Assembly: GCF_044383835.1 (NCBI RefSeq)
Contig: NZ_JBISEP010000002.1
Location: forward strand, 190,073 to 254,072
Origin: Paraliobacillus sp044383835
Lineage (GTDB): Bacteria > Bacillota > Bacilli > Bacillales > Amphibacillaceae
Direction: 5' to 3'
Length of the DNA stretch: 64,000 nucleotides
Shown: positions 7,638 to 16,372 of the stretch, in pieces
Layout: every line of letters begins with the position of its first letter
Numbering within the stretch: position 1 is the stretch's first letter
Position numbers and translations under genes: made by a program
The notes under the pieces: generated by a model
Databases searched by the model: none
What the model was told of the DNA's origin: nothing
The model's input: only the letters and a program-made list of their open reading frames with translations

Positions 7638-10034
7638 ATGAATCAAAATCACAATCAATCAGAATATAAACCAGAATATTCAACTAGAAAAAACACACAT
7701 AAAAGAAAAAAAGCGAACACCTTTTATTTATCCCTTATATCACTGGTTATGCTTGGCGGTGTAATTTATTTATTAACGCCTCCCGGTGAACAAGTCGCAA
7801 ATTCTATTAAAACAAAAGTAAGTGTTAGTATTTCTGATATTTTCAAAAAGAATGAATCCTTAGCAGTAACGAAACAATCTAATATATCTAAAAAAAATGC
7901 AAACAACACCGAACAAACAGCTGACAAACCCACTGAAGCATCCAACAATCCGAACTATGAACTAGAAGTGATTGCTTCAAAGGATAAAAAGGAAGCAAAA
8001 GCATCTGCTATAGATAATGGAGAGGTTCTTATCCTTGAACAAGATGACATTACTTTGAATGGTGTTTATGGTGGTCGTGATTTTTATTTCACATTACCTC
8101 GAAAAAATATAGGAAATAAAAGTTATCTTGAACTTGTCGTTAGTTCATCTGATCTTTTAATAGAAGACCTATCTTCATTAACAGTACTTATAAATGAACA
8201 ACCGATTCAAAGCATCTCTATAAAAAACAGCCTTGAATTCAAATCGATTAAGATACCACTTCATCGTGATTTTTTAACCGATGGTGTGAATAAAATTAGC
8301 ATTCAAACACAAACGTATATTAATACTGATGTATGTTTTGATCAAATAGATGCGGCTAATTGGATGATTTTACACAAAACATCTTATGCTTTCATCGATA
8401 CCAAAAAATCGAATGATACAAAAGACTTATTAAACTTTTACCCGTATCCATTTGTAACACCAGGAACACAGGAAGAAATTCACACTTCTATTGTAATACC
8501 TAATAACAGTAGCGGTGATGTTATGAAAGCCGCGTTGCAATTGGGACAATATTTATCTAAACAAACAACCGCAAAAAACATCGTACCTATATTCTTTGAG
8601 AATGAGTGGAATGACAACATTAGTGAACATGTCATTGCACTTGGAGAACTCGATGCATGGGAAGATAAAATTGCTAATAAAATTACATTCAAGGACATTT
8701 CTCTACAATCTAACGAATTGTACTTAACGAATGTATTAGAAAAAAGTGAAAAATCATCAAAACAAGTATTATTTGTTACTGCAAATAATGAACAGACATT
8801 AATTGAAAAAAGCACTATCTTAACCGATGATAAACTAGTTTCACAATTGACTGGGAATGCGTTAAAGATTGGTAGTATGCCTGAAATAGATCCATCTATC
8901 GCAAAAGCGGAACGAACGTTACCACTTGTGAATGAACCTATTACTTTAAATGACTCCCAATTAAATTCCGAAACATTTTATTTAGACATTCCTTCTTATT
9001 GGAATATAAAAAATGAAGCAACGTTAAATTTATCATTTCGCGCGTCACCTTTACTAAAAGAATGGAATGATAGCAATCTAGAAAATCAACTAGGGTTGAC
9101 CGTGTACATTAACGACGTACCACACACAGTCCCATTGGCAAAAGTATTAAAAGGCGAAGTTGAGAATGAAAAAAATGTATACAATTATTCATTTAACGTT
9201 CCAACAGAGCTTTTATTAAATCAAGAATTAGTTGCGATTCATTTTGAATTTAATAATCCAAACACACCTGAAGAATGTCGACAAAGATACAAAAGTGGGA
9301 ATTGGGTAACGATAGAAAAAGATAGTGTCCTTGATGTTCCACATGAAATTGATGACAACCTTTCATTTACGAATTGGCCTGCTCCATTGATCAAAACAGA
9401 ACAAAATAATTATGATGATGTAGCCTTCGTTATACCTGAAAGTATACAAAAAAATGGATTGAATCAGATTGCGTTGTTAGTTAATAATTTAGCAAGCCAT
9501 TATACATTCAACAACTACCAAATTGTTCGTGGAAATTTAGATGAACTAGATCAGGACATTCGATCAGAACATCATCTTGTTATTTTAAAAGCAGCAAACG
9601 ACAATTTCTACGGAGATAAAAATCAATTAATTGTTCCGTGGTCAACTGAAGGGAAACCCGATTTAGCTTCATTCGGTTTTATTACTGAAACAGCAAGCTA
9701 TGTTTCTTGGATGCAACCTTCCATTTGGAATGAAGAGAAAACGATGGTGTTCTTTAAATCCTTAGATACTGATGAGGAAGCACCCTATATTCATAAAGAA
9801 TTCTTTCAATCTTTAAGTACAATTGACTCTTCTAAACAAAGCCAAATTTTAGTTATTAATAAGGCTGATGAAGTAAATTCCTTTGGAAATGATGAGAACA
9901 ATAAAAATGAAAAAGTAGTTCAAGAATCAGTAAATAATAATACTAAAATCTTAATCATTGTCTTTTCTACCATTTTATTGGTAGGAGTTATTGTATTCTT
10001 AATTATTTGGAGAAAAAAGAAAAAAAATGAATAA
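7638..10034 (+). CDS. ydaN: BcsB-like exopolysaccharide export/assembly protein (YdaN-like)
   Basis: About 798 residues: a membrane anchor near residues 25-45, two large beta-rich extracytoplasmic halves of the cellulose-synthase-subunit-B (BcsB) type, and a C-terminal membrane helix (IIVFSTILLVGVIVFLIIW) with a lysine tail. BcsB-type proteins hold and guide the growing polymer outside the membrane next to the synthase. ATG 7638 is preferred because AGGTGA, a perfect anti-SD match, sits five bases upstream; a GTG at 7629 is possible but overlaps that site. It is the last gene of the operon. Confidence 0.82.
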   Translation: MNQNHNQSEYKPEYSTRKNTHKRKKANTFYLSLISLVMLGGVIYLLTPPGEQVANSIKTKVSVSISDIFKKNESLAVTKQSNISKKNANNTEQTADKPTEASNNPNYELEVIASKDKKEAKASAIDNGEVLILEQDDITLNGVYGGRDFYFTLPRKNIGNKSYLELVVSSSDLLIEDLSSLTVLINEQPIQSISIKNSLEFKSIKIPLHRDFLTDGVNKISIQTQTYINTDVCFDQIDAANWMILHKTSYAFIDTKKSNDTKDLLNFYPYPFVTPGTQEEIHTSIVIPNNSSGDVMKAALQLGQYLSKQTTAKNIVPIFFENEWNDNISEHVIALGELDAWEDKIANKITFKDISLQSNELYLTNVLEKSEKSSKQVLFVTANNEQTLIEKSTILTDDKLVSQLTGNALKIGSMPEIDPSIAKAERTLPLVNEPITLNDSQLNSETFYLDIPSYWNIKNEATLNLSFRASPLLKEWNDSNLENQLGLTVYINDVPHTVPLAKVLKGEVENEKNVYNYSFNVPTELLLNQELVAIHFEFNNPNTPEECRQRYKSGNWVTIEKDSVLDVPHEIDDNLSFTNWPAPLIKTEQNNYDDVAFVIPESIQKNGLNQIALLVNNLASHYTFNNYQIVRGNLDELDQDIRSEHHLVILKAANDNFYGDKNQLIVPWSTEGKPDLASFGFITETASYVSWMQPSIWNEEKTMVFFKSLDTDEEAPYIHKEFFQSLSTIDSSKQSQILVINKADEVNSFGNDENNKNEKVVQESVNNNTKILIIVFSTILLVGVIVFLIIWRKKKKNE

Positions 10035-10061
10035 CAAAGTTATGTTTATGACAAAATAAGA

Positions 10062-10120
10062 TACTCCCCTTAAGTGTAGGCAGATTAAAAAATAAAAATC
10101 TGTTTCTATACTAAGGGGAG
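10062..10120. terminator. Long imperfect hairpin after the exopolysaccharide operon
   Basis: ACTCCCCTTA (10062-10071) pairs with TAAGGGGAGT (10111-10120), and inner arms CAGATT/AATCTG (10080-10085/10096-10101) extend the stem. It follows ydaN by under 30 bases and could end that transcript, but there is no clear T-run on either strand. It may instead be a remnant of a mobile element end. Confidence 0.4.
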
Positions 10121-10250
10121 TTAATCATGTTAAATAGTACGTTTATACTAATAAGTAACTGGATAAGTAGGACATTCTCAATTTAGCTTACCTATCTGTT
10201 TGCTTGAGATAACAACTTATACTACAAAACCATTTGTAAAGCCCTTAAAG

Positions 10251-10288
10251 TAAAAAACATCTCTAAGAAAGATTATTCCTTAGAGATG
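10251..10288 (-). terminator. Intrinsic terminator of the OFA transporter gene
   Basis: A perfect 10-bp stem, CATCTCTAAG (10258-10267) with CTTAGAGATG (10279-10288). On the minus strand it is followed by six T (10252-10257). It lies 24 bases past the stop of the leftward gene. Confidence 0.85.
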
Positions 10289-10311
10289 TGGTAATTATTT
10301 ATCTTTACTGC

Positions 10312-11571
10312 TTATTGGGCTTGTTTTTGTTGCAAACGTTTAATGTCCATTCTTATGACTAGAGATAATATCAAGGCTACTAAACATAATATTGTAAATA
10401 GAATTAACGTTCCACTATATTTTCCTGTCAAATCATAAATAAATGAAAGAATTAAAGGACCTGCCATTCCAGCCATCGCCCAGGCAGTTAAGATGTAACC
10501 ATGAATAGCACCTAACTCTTTTGTTCCAAACATATCCCCTATATAGGCAGGAATCACCGCAAATCCCCCACCATAACAAGTCATAATGATATAAATTAAA
10601 ATCATATACAATAGAGGGACTTTTGTGAAATATAACAGAATGAGGACAATAACATTTAACACAAAAAATGTTGTAAATGTGTTTGGGCGTCCAAAATAGT
10701 CAGAAAGTGTTGCCCAGAAAAACCTTCCACCACCATTAAAGAAGCCCATCACTCCAACCATTGTAGCTGCAGTAACTGCAGTCATACCAGTAATCTCTTG
10801 AGCCATAGGTGATGCTACTGAAACAAGTGCAATTCCGCATGTAATATTAATAAATAACATGAACCACATTAACCAGAAACGACGAGTTTTAACAGCTTGA
10901 TTCGCTGTTAATTGTGACAAATCTTTTTGAATAACAGCTTTCGATTCATCACTTCCCTCTGAACCTTCAAACCCTTTAGGTTTCCAATCTTTTGGTGGTT
11001 TTTCTAAGTATAGAGAAGCTAAAAACATGACAACGAAGTAACTAATTCCCAAAACAAAAAATGTATTCGATACGCCAATACTATTTATCAATTGTTGAGC
11101 AACAGGTCCGGTGACAAGTGCAGCAAAGCCAAAGCCCATAATTGCTAATCCTGTTGCCAATCCCCGTCTATCTGGAAACCACTTGATCATCGTTGATACA
11201 GGTGTTACATAACCTGTCCCCAAACCAGCGCCACCTATAACCCCATATGTGATATATAATAACGGCAGTGATTCGAATTTTATTGCAAATCCCGTACAAG
11301 CTATCCCTAGTCCAAATAGAATGGCTGCAACCATACCTGATTTTTTAGGGCCTTGTTTCTCAACAAAATGTCCCATAAAAGCTGCTGATGTCCCTAAAAA
11401 GAAAATTGCCAGACTAAAAGCAAAAGAAATTTGGGCAGTTGACCAGCCTGTTAAATCTGATATAGGGATAGTAAATACACTCCATGCATAGGCTGAACCG
11501 ATAGACAAATGTATTGCTACACCTGCTAACGCTATTAACCATCTATTTTTAATTCCTTTTTTATTTTCCAA
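10312..11571 (-). CDS. MFS transporter, oxalate/formate antiporter (OFA) family
   Basis: 419 residues with twelve predicted membrane helices. The start (WLIALAGVAIHLSIGSAYAWSVF) and the loop WFPDRRGLATGLAIMGFG are typical of OxlT-like OFA transporters, which exchange small carboxylates such as oxalate, formate, lactate or pyruvate. The start appears to be TTG at 11571, with AAGGGG about twelve bases upstream. It is monocistronic, with terminators on both sides. Its place beside formamidase, which releases formate, makes formate a reasonable but unproven substrate. Confidence 0.85.
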   Translation of the reverse strand: MENKKGIKNRWLIALAGVAIHLSIGSAYAWSVFTIPISDLTGWSTAQISFAFSLAIFFLGTSAAFMGHFVEKQGPKKSGMVAAILFGLGIACTGFAIKFESLPLLYITYGVIGGAGLGTGYVTPVSTMIKWFPDRRGLATGLAIMGFGFAALVTGPVAQQLINSIGVSNTFFVLGISYFVVMFLASLYLEKPPKDWKPKGFEGSEGSDESKAVIQKDLSQLTANQAVKTRRFWLMWFMLFINITCGIALVSVASPMAQEITGMTAVTAATMVGVMGFFNGGGRFFWATLSDYFGRPNTFTTFFVLNVIVLILLYFTKVPLLYMILIYIIMTCYGGGFAVIPAYIGDMFGTKELGAIHGYILTAWAMAGMAGPLILSFIYDLTGKYSGTLILFTILCLVALILSLVIRMDIKRLQQKQAQ

Positions 11572-11693
11572 CGTCTATACGTTCCCCTTTTCATTAGAAG
11601 TAATGTAGTTAAAGTATAAGAAGAAAGATACACCTAACTGCTTATGTTATATGTAGTTCATGCTCACATCCATAAGAACTATTTATAACACTT

Positions 11694-11740
11694 AAAAAGA
11701 GCTGTAGCGTCGTAATCAATATTGATTCTACAGCTCTTTT
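11694..11740 (-). terminator. Intrinsic terminator of the fmdA-fmdB operon
   Basis: AAAGAGCTGTAG and CTACAGCTCTTT form a 12-bp stem (11696-11707 and 11728-11739), followed on the minus strand by a T-run. It lies 24 bases after the fmdB stop and separates that operon from the OFA transporter gene. Confidence 0.85.
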
Positions 11741-11763
11741 AAAAAATAATTTTTAGTTAAATT

Positions 11764-12027
11764 TTATACTTGCCACGGTCTAGTACTAACTGGAGATTTC
11801 TTCAGTCTTTTAGGCAGTTGATCTCTTTTCATGACCTTAGGCGTTTTTCCTCCTGATTCTATCTGCTTTACCCTTGCATCTACTTTATAAACAATAGGAG
11901 GAGCAAAGACCCTTTTAGATTTCATTTTACAAGAAGGACATGCAGAATATTGTTTATTCCCTTTACTGCTAGTATGCCATTCTGTAAACACACCACATTT
12001 TTCACAATTAAACGTATAGTTTGGCAA
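11764..12027 (-). CDS. fmdB: FmdB-family zinc ribbon protein
   Basis: 87 residues. The N-terminal half is a four-cysteine zinc ribbon (CEKCG near residues 8-12, CPSCK near 30-34) preceded by MPNYTF, the FmdB/CxxC_CxxC_SSSS family pattern; the C-terminal half is basic and variable. FmdB proteins are often encoded with formamidase and have been called putative regulators. It follows fmdA by 49 bases with a GGAGG-like site, so the two are probably cotranscribed. Confidence 0.85.
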   Translation of the reverse strand: MPNYTFNCEKCGVFTEWHTSSKGNKQYSACPSCKMKSKRVFAPPIVYKVDARVKQIESGGKTPKVMKRDQLPKRLKKSPVSTRPWQV

Positions 12028-12075
12028 CTGGAACTCCTCCTAAAAATGTCATAAAATAGTTTCACTCAAATACAC

Positions 12076-13254
12076 TTATTCAAAATCTTTTATTACACCT
12101 TTTTTGAAAATTTCTTTAGGTATTCCAATTGTACAAACAGCGTTTGGAATATCTACTACACTTGCTAATGTAGCTTCAACAGGAGCTGCCGTAAGAAGCA
12201 TATATGCTTGTTCTCCAGTGTATCCTAGTGTTTTCATGTAATCAATCGCATTTAAGCATGCATTTTTAAATGCTACGTTAGTATCTAAATATTTTTGTTC
12301 TCCTGTGTTACGGTCAACTGAAATTCCTTGGAAAACAAGTAAGTCTTGATAATTTGGATCTACTGGACCTGGCTGATAGATAGGATTATTTTTGATGTTA
12401 TATTTTTTGGCCCCACCTTTTATTACATTAACACGTAGATCAACAAACCCTGACATTTCTATTCCACCACAAAAGGTAATTTCCCCATCCCCTTGTGAAA
12501 AATGTAAGTCTCCAACCGAAAGTTTCGCTCCATCTACATACACTGGAAATAGTGTTCTTGATCCTTTTGAGAGGTTTTTAATATCACAGTTACCACCATT
12601 CTCTCTAGGTGGAACAGTACGAGCTCCTTCGCTTGCAACTCTATCAAAATCTTCACCCTCTAAACTACCTAACACGATAGCCTTTTCTGACGGTAAGTTC
12701 GCTAACTTCGGCACACGATTTGGATCTGTATCAACTAACTCTTTTTCTCTTCTATTCCATTCATCTAATAATTCTTGAGAAGGGGCTACGCCAAGAATTC
12801 CAGGGTGCATAATTCCGGCAAACTCGACTCCAGGAATGTGTCTTGATGTTGCAAATATACCATTAAAATCCCAAATTGCTTTTTGAGCTTCAGGAAATTC
12901 ATCAACAAGGAAACTACCTCCATTTTCTTTTGCAAAAACGCCAGTATGTCCCCAATCAGTTAATGGGCCGATGTCTAGTATATCTACAACTAATAAATCA
13001 CCAGGTTCTGCTCCGTTGACATGCACTGGTCCACTTAAGACGTGCACTCTTTCCAAGATGACATTTCTAACATCTGAAGGATCATCATTATTTTTAATTT
13101 GCCCATCAGTCCATTCAATACACTCTAGCCTAAATGACTCACCCGGATCAACAGAGAAAACTGCTGGGATATCAGGGTGCCAACGGTTATGACCTGGCAC
13201 CTCTTGCTTATCCATTGTTTTGCTCAAGTCCACTTTGAAATGTTTTTTTGTCAT
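12076..13254 (-). CDS. fmdA: Formamidase/acetamidase
   Basis: About 392 residues, the usual length of the FmdA_AmdA family, whose members hydrolyse formamide or short aliphatic amides to the acid and ammonia in the cytosol. Family landmarks include GHNRWHPDIPAV near the start, GDLLVVDILDIGP, EFAGIMHPGILGVAPS and GDLHFSQGDGEITFCGG. The start is ATG 13254, with GAGGAGTGG about eight bases upstream. An upstream in-frame ATG at 13398 would run through the cre-like boxes and has no ribosome site. It is likely a nitrogen-scavenging gene under carbon catabolite control. Confidence 0.9.
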   Translation of the reverse strand: MTKKHFKVDLSKTMDKQEVPGHNRWHPDIPAVFSVDPGESFRLECIEWTDGQIKNNDDPSDVRNVILERVHVLSGPVHVNGAEPGDLLVVDILDIGPLTDWGHTGVFAKENGGSFLVDEFPEAQKAIWDFNGIFATSRHIPGVEFAGIMHPGILGVAPSQELLDEWNRREKELVDTDPNRVPKLANLPSEKAIVLGSLEGEDFDRVASEGARTVPPRENGGNCDIKNLSKGSRTLFPVYVDGAKLSVGDLHFSQGDGEITFCGGIEMSGFVDLRVNVIKGGAKKYNIKNNPIYQPGPVDPNYQDLLVFQGISVDRNTGEQKYLDTNVAFKNACLNAIDYMKTLGYTGEQAYMLLTAAPVEATLASVVDIPNAVCTIGIPKEIFKKGVIKDFE

Positions 13255-13337
13255 TCTGACCACTCCTCTATTATGATGAAATATTTTGAATAGACTCTCG
13301 CTATTGCTTAGTTGTACTGATGAAGAGATACCTTCAT

Positions 13338-13373
13338 ACGAAAACGCTTCCACAATAAAGTGAAAACGCTTAC
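13338..13373 (-). promoter_or_regulatory. Two tandem cre-like boxes upstream of fmdA
   Basis: TGAAAACGCTTACA at 13360-13373 matches the CcpA consensus TGWNANCGNTNWCA at all 14 positions. CGAAAACGCTTCCA at 13338-13351 matches at 12. They share the ten-base core GAAAACGCTT and are spaced 22 bases apart (two helical turns), about 85-120 bases before the fmdA start. Another LacI-family regulator could use the same sites. Confidence 0.65.
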
Positions 13374-13975
13374 AAAAATAAACTTTAATGTAGGGCAAAC
13401 TTATGAATGCCCTTACAAATATTTATTTTATTGTAATTTAGTCAGTTTAAGCATTTGGTAGAGTCTATTAAATGCTAGTCTACGTCCTATATCAAAATAA
13501 GTCAAGCTATATTTCTATCAAACGATTAAAAAGAAAAATTAAGACTTAAATTAAAAAGATTCTCATTTGTTTTATTACTTGAAGTGTGCACCACTTCGAA
13601 AGGATAAAGGGCTCATCCTCTTTTCATTGCTTTTTAACCCTTACCATTACATGTAATATAAACAACACGACAAATCAAAAAGAAAAACTGGAGTACAAGA
13701 GATTCTGGATAAACGTTTCACAACTCATGCTTACATGAACTATTTGTTTTCAAAACGACAAGTAATAGGTACCAAATTGCTAAGTGACTTCCTTATCATT
13801 ATAAAAGATACTTTAATTAAATTATTATTGTTAACTCAAAGGTAAAAACACCTCTTGACATGGTAGGAGAAAACTAACAATTTCACTTAAAAACTATTAT
13901 GCGTAAAATAATTTCAAGACGACCATATAAAATTTACACAAATTAATTGTTTTTGAAAAAAACTTAGGTTAGTTT
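13374..13975. other. Intergenic, no gene seen
   Basis: About 600 A/T-rich bases between the fmdA promoter and the stop of the GH1 gene. No reading frame with a ribosome site was found. Small hairpins occur near 13578-13594 (GAAGTG/CACTTC) and 13602-13620 (AGGAT/ATCCT); neither has a convincing T-run. A terminator for the beta-glucoside operon is expected here but not clearly visible. Confidence 0.45.
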
Positions 13976-15328
13976 CTAAAGTTCTTCTGCGTTTGATTCT
14001 ATTACTCTTTTAAACCAATAAAAGCTTTTTTTCTTATATCGCTTTAAGTCCAGTAACTCACTCTCACAACGATTGACATAAATCAGTCCATAACGTTTTG
14101 ACATTTCGCCTTTTGAACTAAGTATATCTGTTGATCCCCATGTCAAATAACCAATCACATCAACACCTTCTTGCATGGAGATTTTCATCTGCTCTATATG
14201 CTGTTTCAAATAATCAATTCGATAGTAATCATCTACGAAATTGTCTTGATTCAATTTTTCTCTGACACCAATGCCATTTTCGGTAATAAAGATTGGTAGT
14301 TTATAACGCGCATAAATATCTTTTAAAGCAATTCTTAATCCGATTGGATCAATTACCGCACCCCATTCACTCATTTGTAAATGATGGTTTTTCATCATGC
14401 TGGTAAAAAGATTATCATCACCAGTATACTGTACTACTCTACTTTGATAATAACTAATGGATAAGTAGTCTACGATATTTTCCTTTAACAAAGCTACATC
14501 ATCACGATGCATCTTCAGTACCCTATTCTCTTGTTCTAACTTAGCTGTAAAATAGCTAGGATATTCACCAGTTGTGAAAATATCAAGATAACAATCAATT
14601 AATAATTGTTTTACTTCGACATTGGCTAACACATCTACTGGCTCTGGGTTTGCTGGATAAGTTAAAAAGTAAGAAATCATACCACCCATTTTCGCATCTG
14701 GAATAATCTCACGCATCGCCTTTGTTGCTTTTGCATGGGCGATCAGTACATTGTGACAAAGCTGGTATTTTAACGGTTCCGAAAGGTTTTGATCCAGCAC
14801 ACCCCAATATTCCGGGTTAAGTAAAACCACATTTATCTCATTAAACGTGAGCCAATATTTAACTTTATCCTTATAACGATTGAAAACACATTTGGCATAG
14901 GCTTCGAACAAATCCACTACTTTTCTTGAAGCAAAACCGTTATACTTCTCAGCTAAAACTAGAGGTAAATCAAAGTGATACAATGTAATAACCGGCTCGA
15001 TCCCATTTGCAAGTAATTCGTCAAAAAGCACATCATAAAACTGTAATCCTGCTTCATTCACTTCTCCTTCACCATTAGGAAAAATCCTTGACCAAGAAAT
15101 ACTTGTACGATACGCACTGTACCCCATCTCTTTGAATAGCGCAATATCCTCTTTAAAGCGATGATAAAAGTCTACCGCTGTTGTCCAATCGGAGTAACCT
15201 TCTGGAACTTCTCTTGCATCTATAATTGACAGGCCTTTTCCATACGAATTTGCTGCACCTTCTGTTTGGAAGGAAGTAACTGCTCCACCCCACATAAAAT
15301 CTTCTGGTACAATACTTTTCGATTGCAC
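13976..15328 (-). CDS. GH1 6-phospho-beta-glucosidase
   Basis: 450 residues, a full-length family 1 (beta/alpha)8 glycosidase. The acid/base glutamate is E164 in TFNEIN and the nucleophile is E350 in ITENGIG. The phosphate-binding trio of 6-phospho enzymes is present with the LacG spacing: S404, K411 and Y413 in SSKGEMSKRYG. It should hydrolyse 6-phospho-beta-glucosides in the cytosol. It is the last gene of the locus, after a ROK kinase that could make the phosphorylated substrate. Confidence 0.88.
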   Translation of the reverse strand: MQSKSIVPEDFMWGGAVTSFQTEGAANSYGKGLSIIDAREVPEGYSDWTTAVDFYHRFKEDIALFKEMGYSAYRTSISWSRIFPNGEGEVNEAGLQFYDVLFDELLANGIEPVITLYHFDLPLVLAEKYNGFASRKVVDLFEAYAKCVFNRYKDKVKYWLTFNEINVVLLNPEYWGVLDQNLSEPLKYQLCHNVLIAHAKATKAMREIIPDAKMGGMISYFLTYPANPEPVDVLANVEVKQLLIDCYLDIFTTGEYPSYFTAKLEQENRVLKMHRDDVALLKENIVDYLSISYYQSRVVQYTGDDNLFTSMMKNHHLQMSEWGAVIDPIGLRIALKDIYARYKLPIFITENGIGVREKLNQDNFVDDYYRIDYLKQHIEQMKISMQEGVDVIGYLTWGSTDILSSKGEMSKRYGLIYVNRCESELLDLKRYKKKSFYWFKRVIESNAEEL

Positions 15329-15400
15329 GTTGTTCGCTCCTCTTCCGCTTTACTTTTTAGACACAGATTTACTTGCTCAAAATTAATGCAACCTCAGCAA

Positions 15401-16291
15401 TTAGCTACTACGCAATTGTTTTTTAAGGCCATATACAGCACCTAATAGATTAGCATTTTGCCTGAATTTACAGATATCTACAATTGGTCTGACTGTCGCT
15501 TTAGGCATCGTTTTTAAAAATCTATCTAATTTATCATAAATACGATCAATTAAATCTTCTCGAGCACTTATACCACCACTCAACAAGATAACCTCAGGAT
15601 CATAAACATATTGCAAATTAAATATACCTAATGCTAACAAATGAAAGAAATCATCAATGGCTTCGATACAAATCTCATCTCCAGCCTCTGCTAAGCTAAA
15701 AATTTCTTCACCTGACAATGCATCAACTGAAAGGTTTTTTCTTTTTGCTACTTTTCTTATCATCGAAGCTGTTGAGTCCATTCGAGTCCAAGCCTCTCCA
15801 GCTATCTCTTTATTTACACTCAATAGCATAAATCCAAATTCTCCACCGTGAAGATTTGCTCCTTTATGCAATTTTCCATCCTTGATTATAGCACCACCAA
15901 TTCCGGTGCCAATAGCCATGACAATAACATCTTTCTTTCCTTTTGCAGCACCAGCCCAGACTTCCGCATAACCAGCACAATTCGCATCATTTTCCATATA
16001 CACCGGTAAATTTGTTCCTTCTTGAATTAATTCTTTCATATTTGGCCCATGTATATAAGAAATAGCACTTGCACCATAAACAACACCATCATCTGAAACA
16101 GCACCTGGTATGCTTACAGCTACTCCTTTTGCATCGTTATGTAGTTCCGCATAGAGTTGTATCATTGTTAATAAATCTTCCAATTCTTTTGGTGTTTTAG
16201 CCTTTTGATGTTCTAAAATATTACTTTCACTATCAATAAGTCCATATTTTATATACGTACCACCAATATCAAATGCAATAAATTTATCCAT
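15401..16291 (-). CDS. bglK: ROK-family sugar kinase, probable beta-glucoside kinase
   Basis: 296 residues. The ATP-phosphate motif DIGGT (8-12) and the catalytic aspartate D102 in ENDANCAGYAE are present, with AIGTGIGGA near 127. The zinc-binding CxCGxxGC motif of glucokinase-type ROK proteins is missing. Length and start fit BglK of Klebsiella and Listeria, which phosphorylate O6 of cellobiose and other beta-glucosides. Its position between GH4 and GH1 phospho-glycosidase genes and downstream of an ABC importer supports that role. Other hexose substrates cannot be excluded. Confidence 0.78.
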   Translation of the reverse strand: MDKFIAFDIGGTYIKYGLIDSESNILEHQKAKTPKELEDLLTMIQLYAELHNDAKGVAVSIPGAVSDDGVVYGASAISYIHGPNMKELIQEGTNLPVYMENDANCAGYAEVWAGAAKGKKDVIVMAIGTGIGGAIIKDGKLHKGANLHGGEFGFMLLSVNKEIAGEAWTRMDSTASMIRKVAKRKNLSVDALSGEEIFSLAEAGDEICIEAIDDFFHLLALGIFNLQYVYDPEVILLSGGISAREDLIDRIYDKLDRFLKTMPKATVRPIVDICKFRQNANLLGAVYGLKKQLRSS

Positions 16292-16328
16292 GATTGTACC
16301 TCCTCGTATTTTTAAATATTATTACTCA

Positions 16329-16363
16329 AACAACTTATCACTTAGTGAAAGTGATAAGTTGTT
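16329..16363 (-). terminator. Intra-operon hairpin between GH4 and kinase genes
   Basis: A perfect 13-bp stem: AACAACTTATCAC (16329-16341) pairs with GTGATAAGTTGTT (16351-16363), loop nine bases. On the minus strand it is followed only by TTTGAG, so it is a weak terminator at best. It may tune expression of the kinase and GH1 genes or stabilise the upstream mRNA. Confidence 0.5.
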
Positions 16364-16372
16364 ATATCGTTA

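Noticed and set aside
13255..13398. N-terminal extension of formamidase from ATG 13398
   Set aside because: It runs through both cre-like boxes, lacks a ribosome site and is not part of the family.
13461..13500. tRNA-like stretch (GGTAGAGT ... AGTCTACGTCC)
   Set aside because: It has no acceptor stem and no T-loop sequence.
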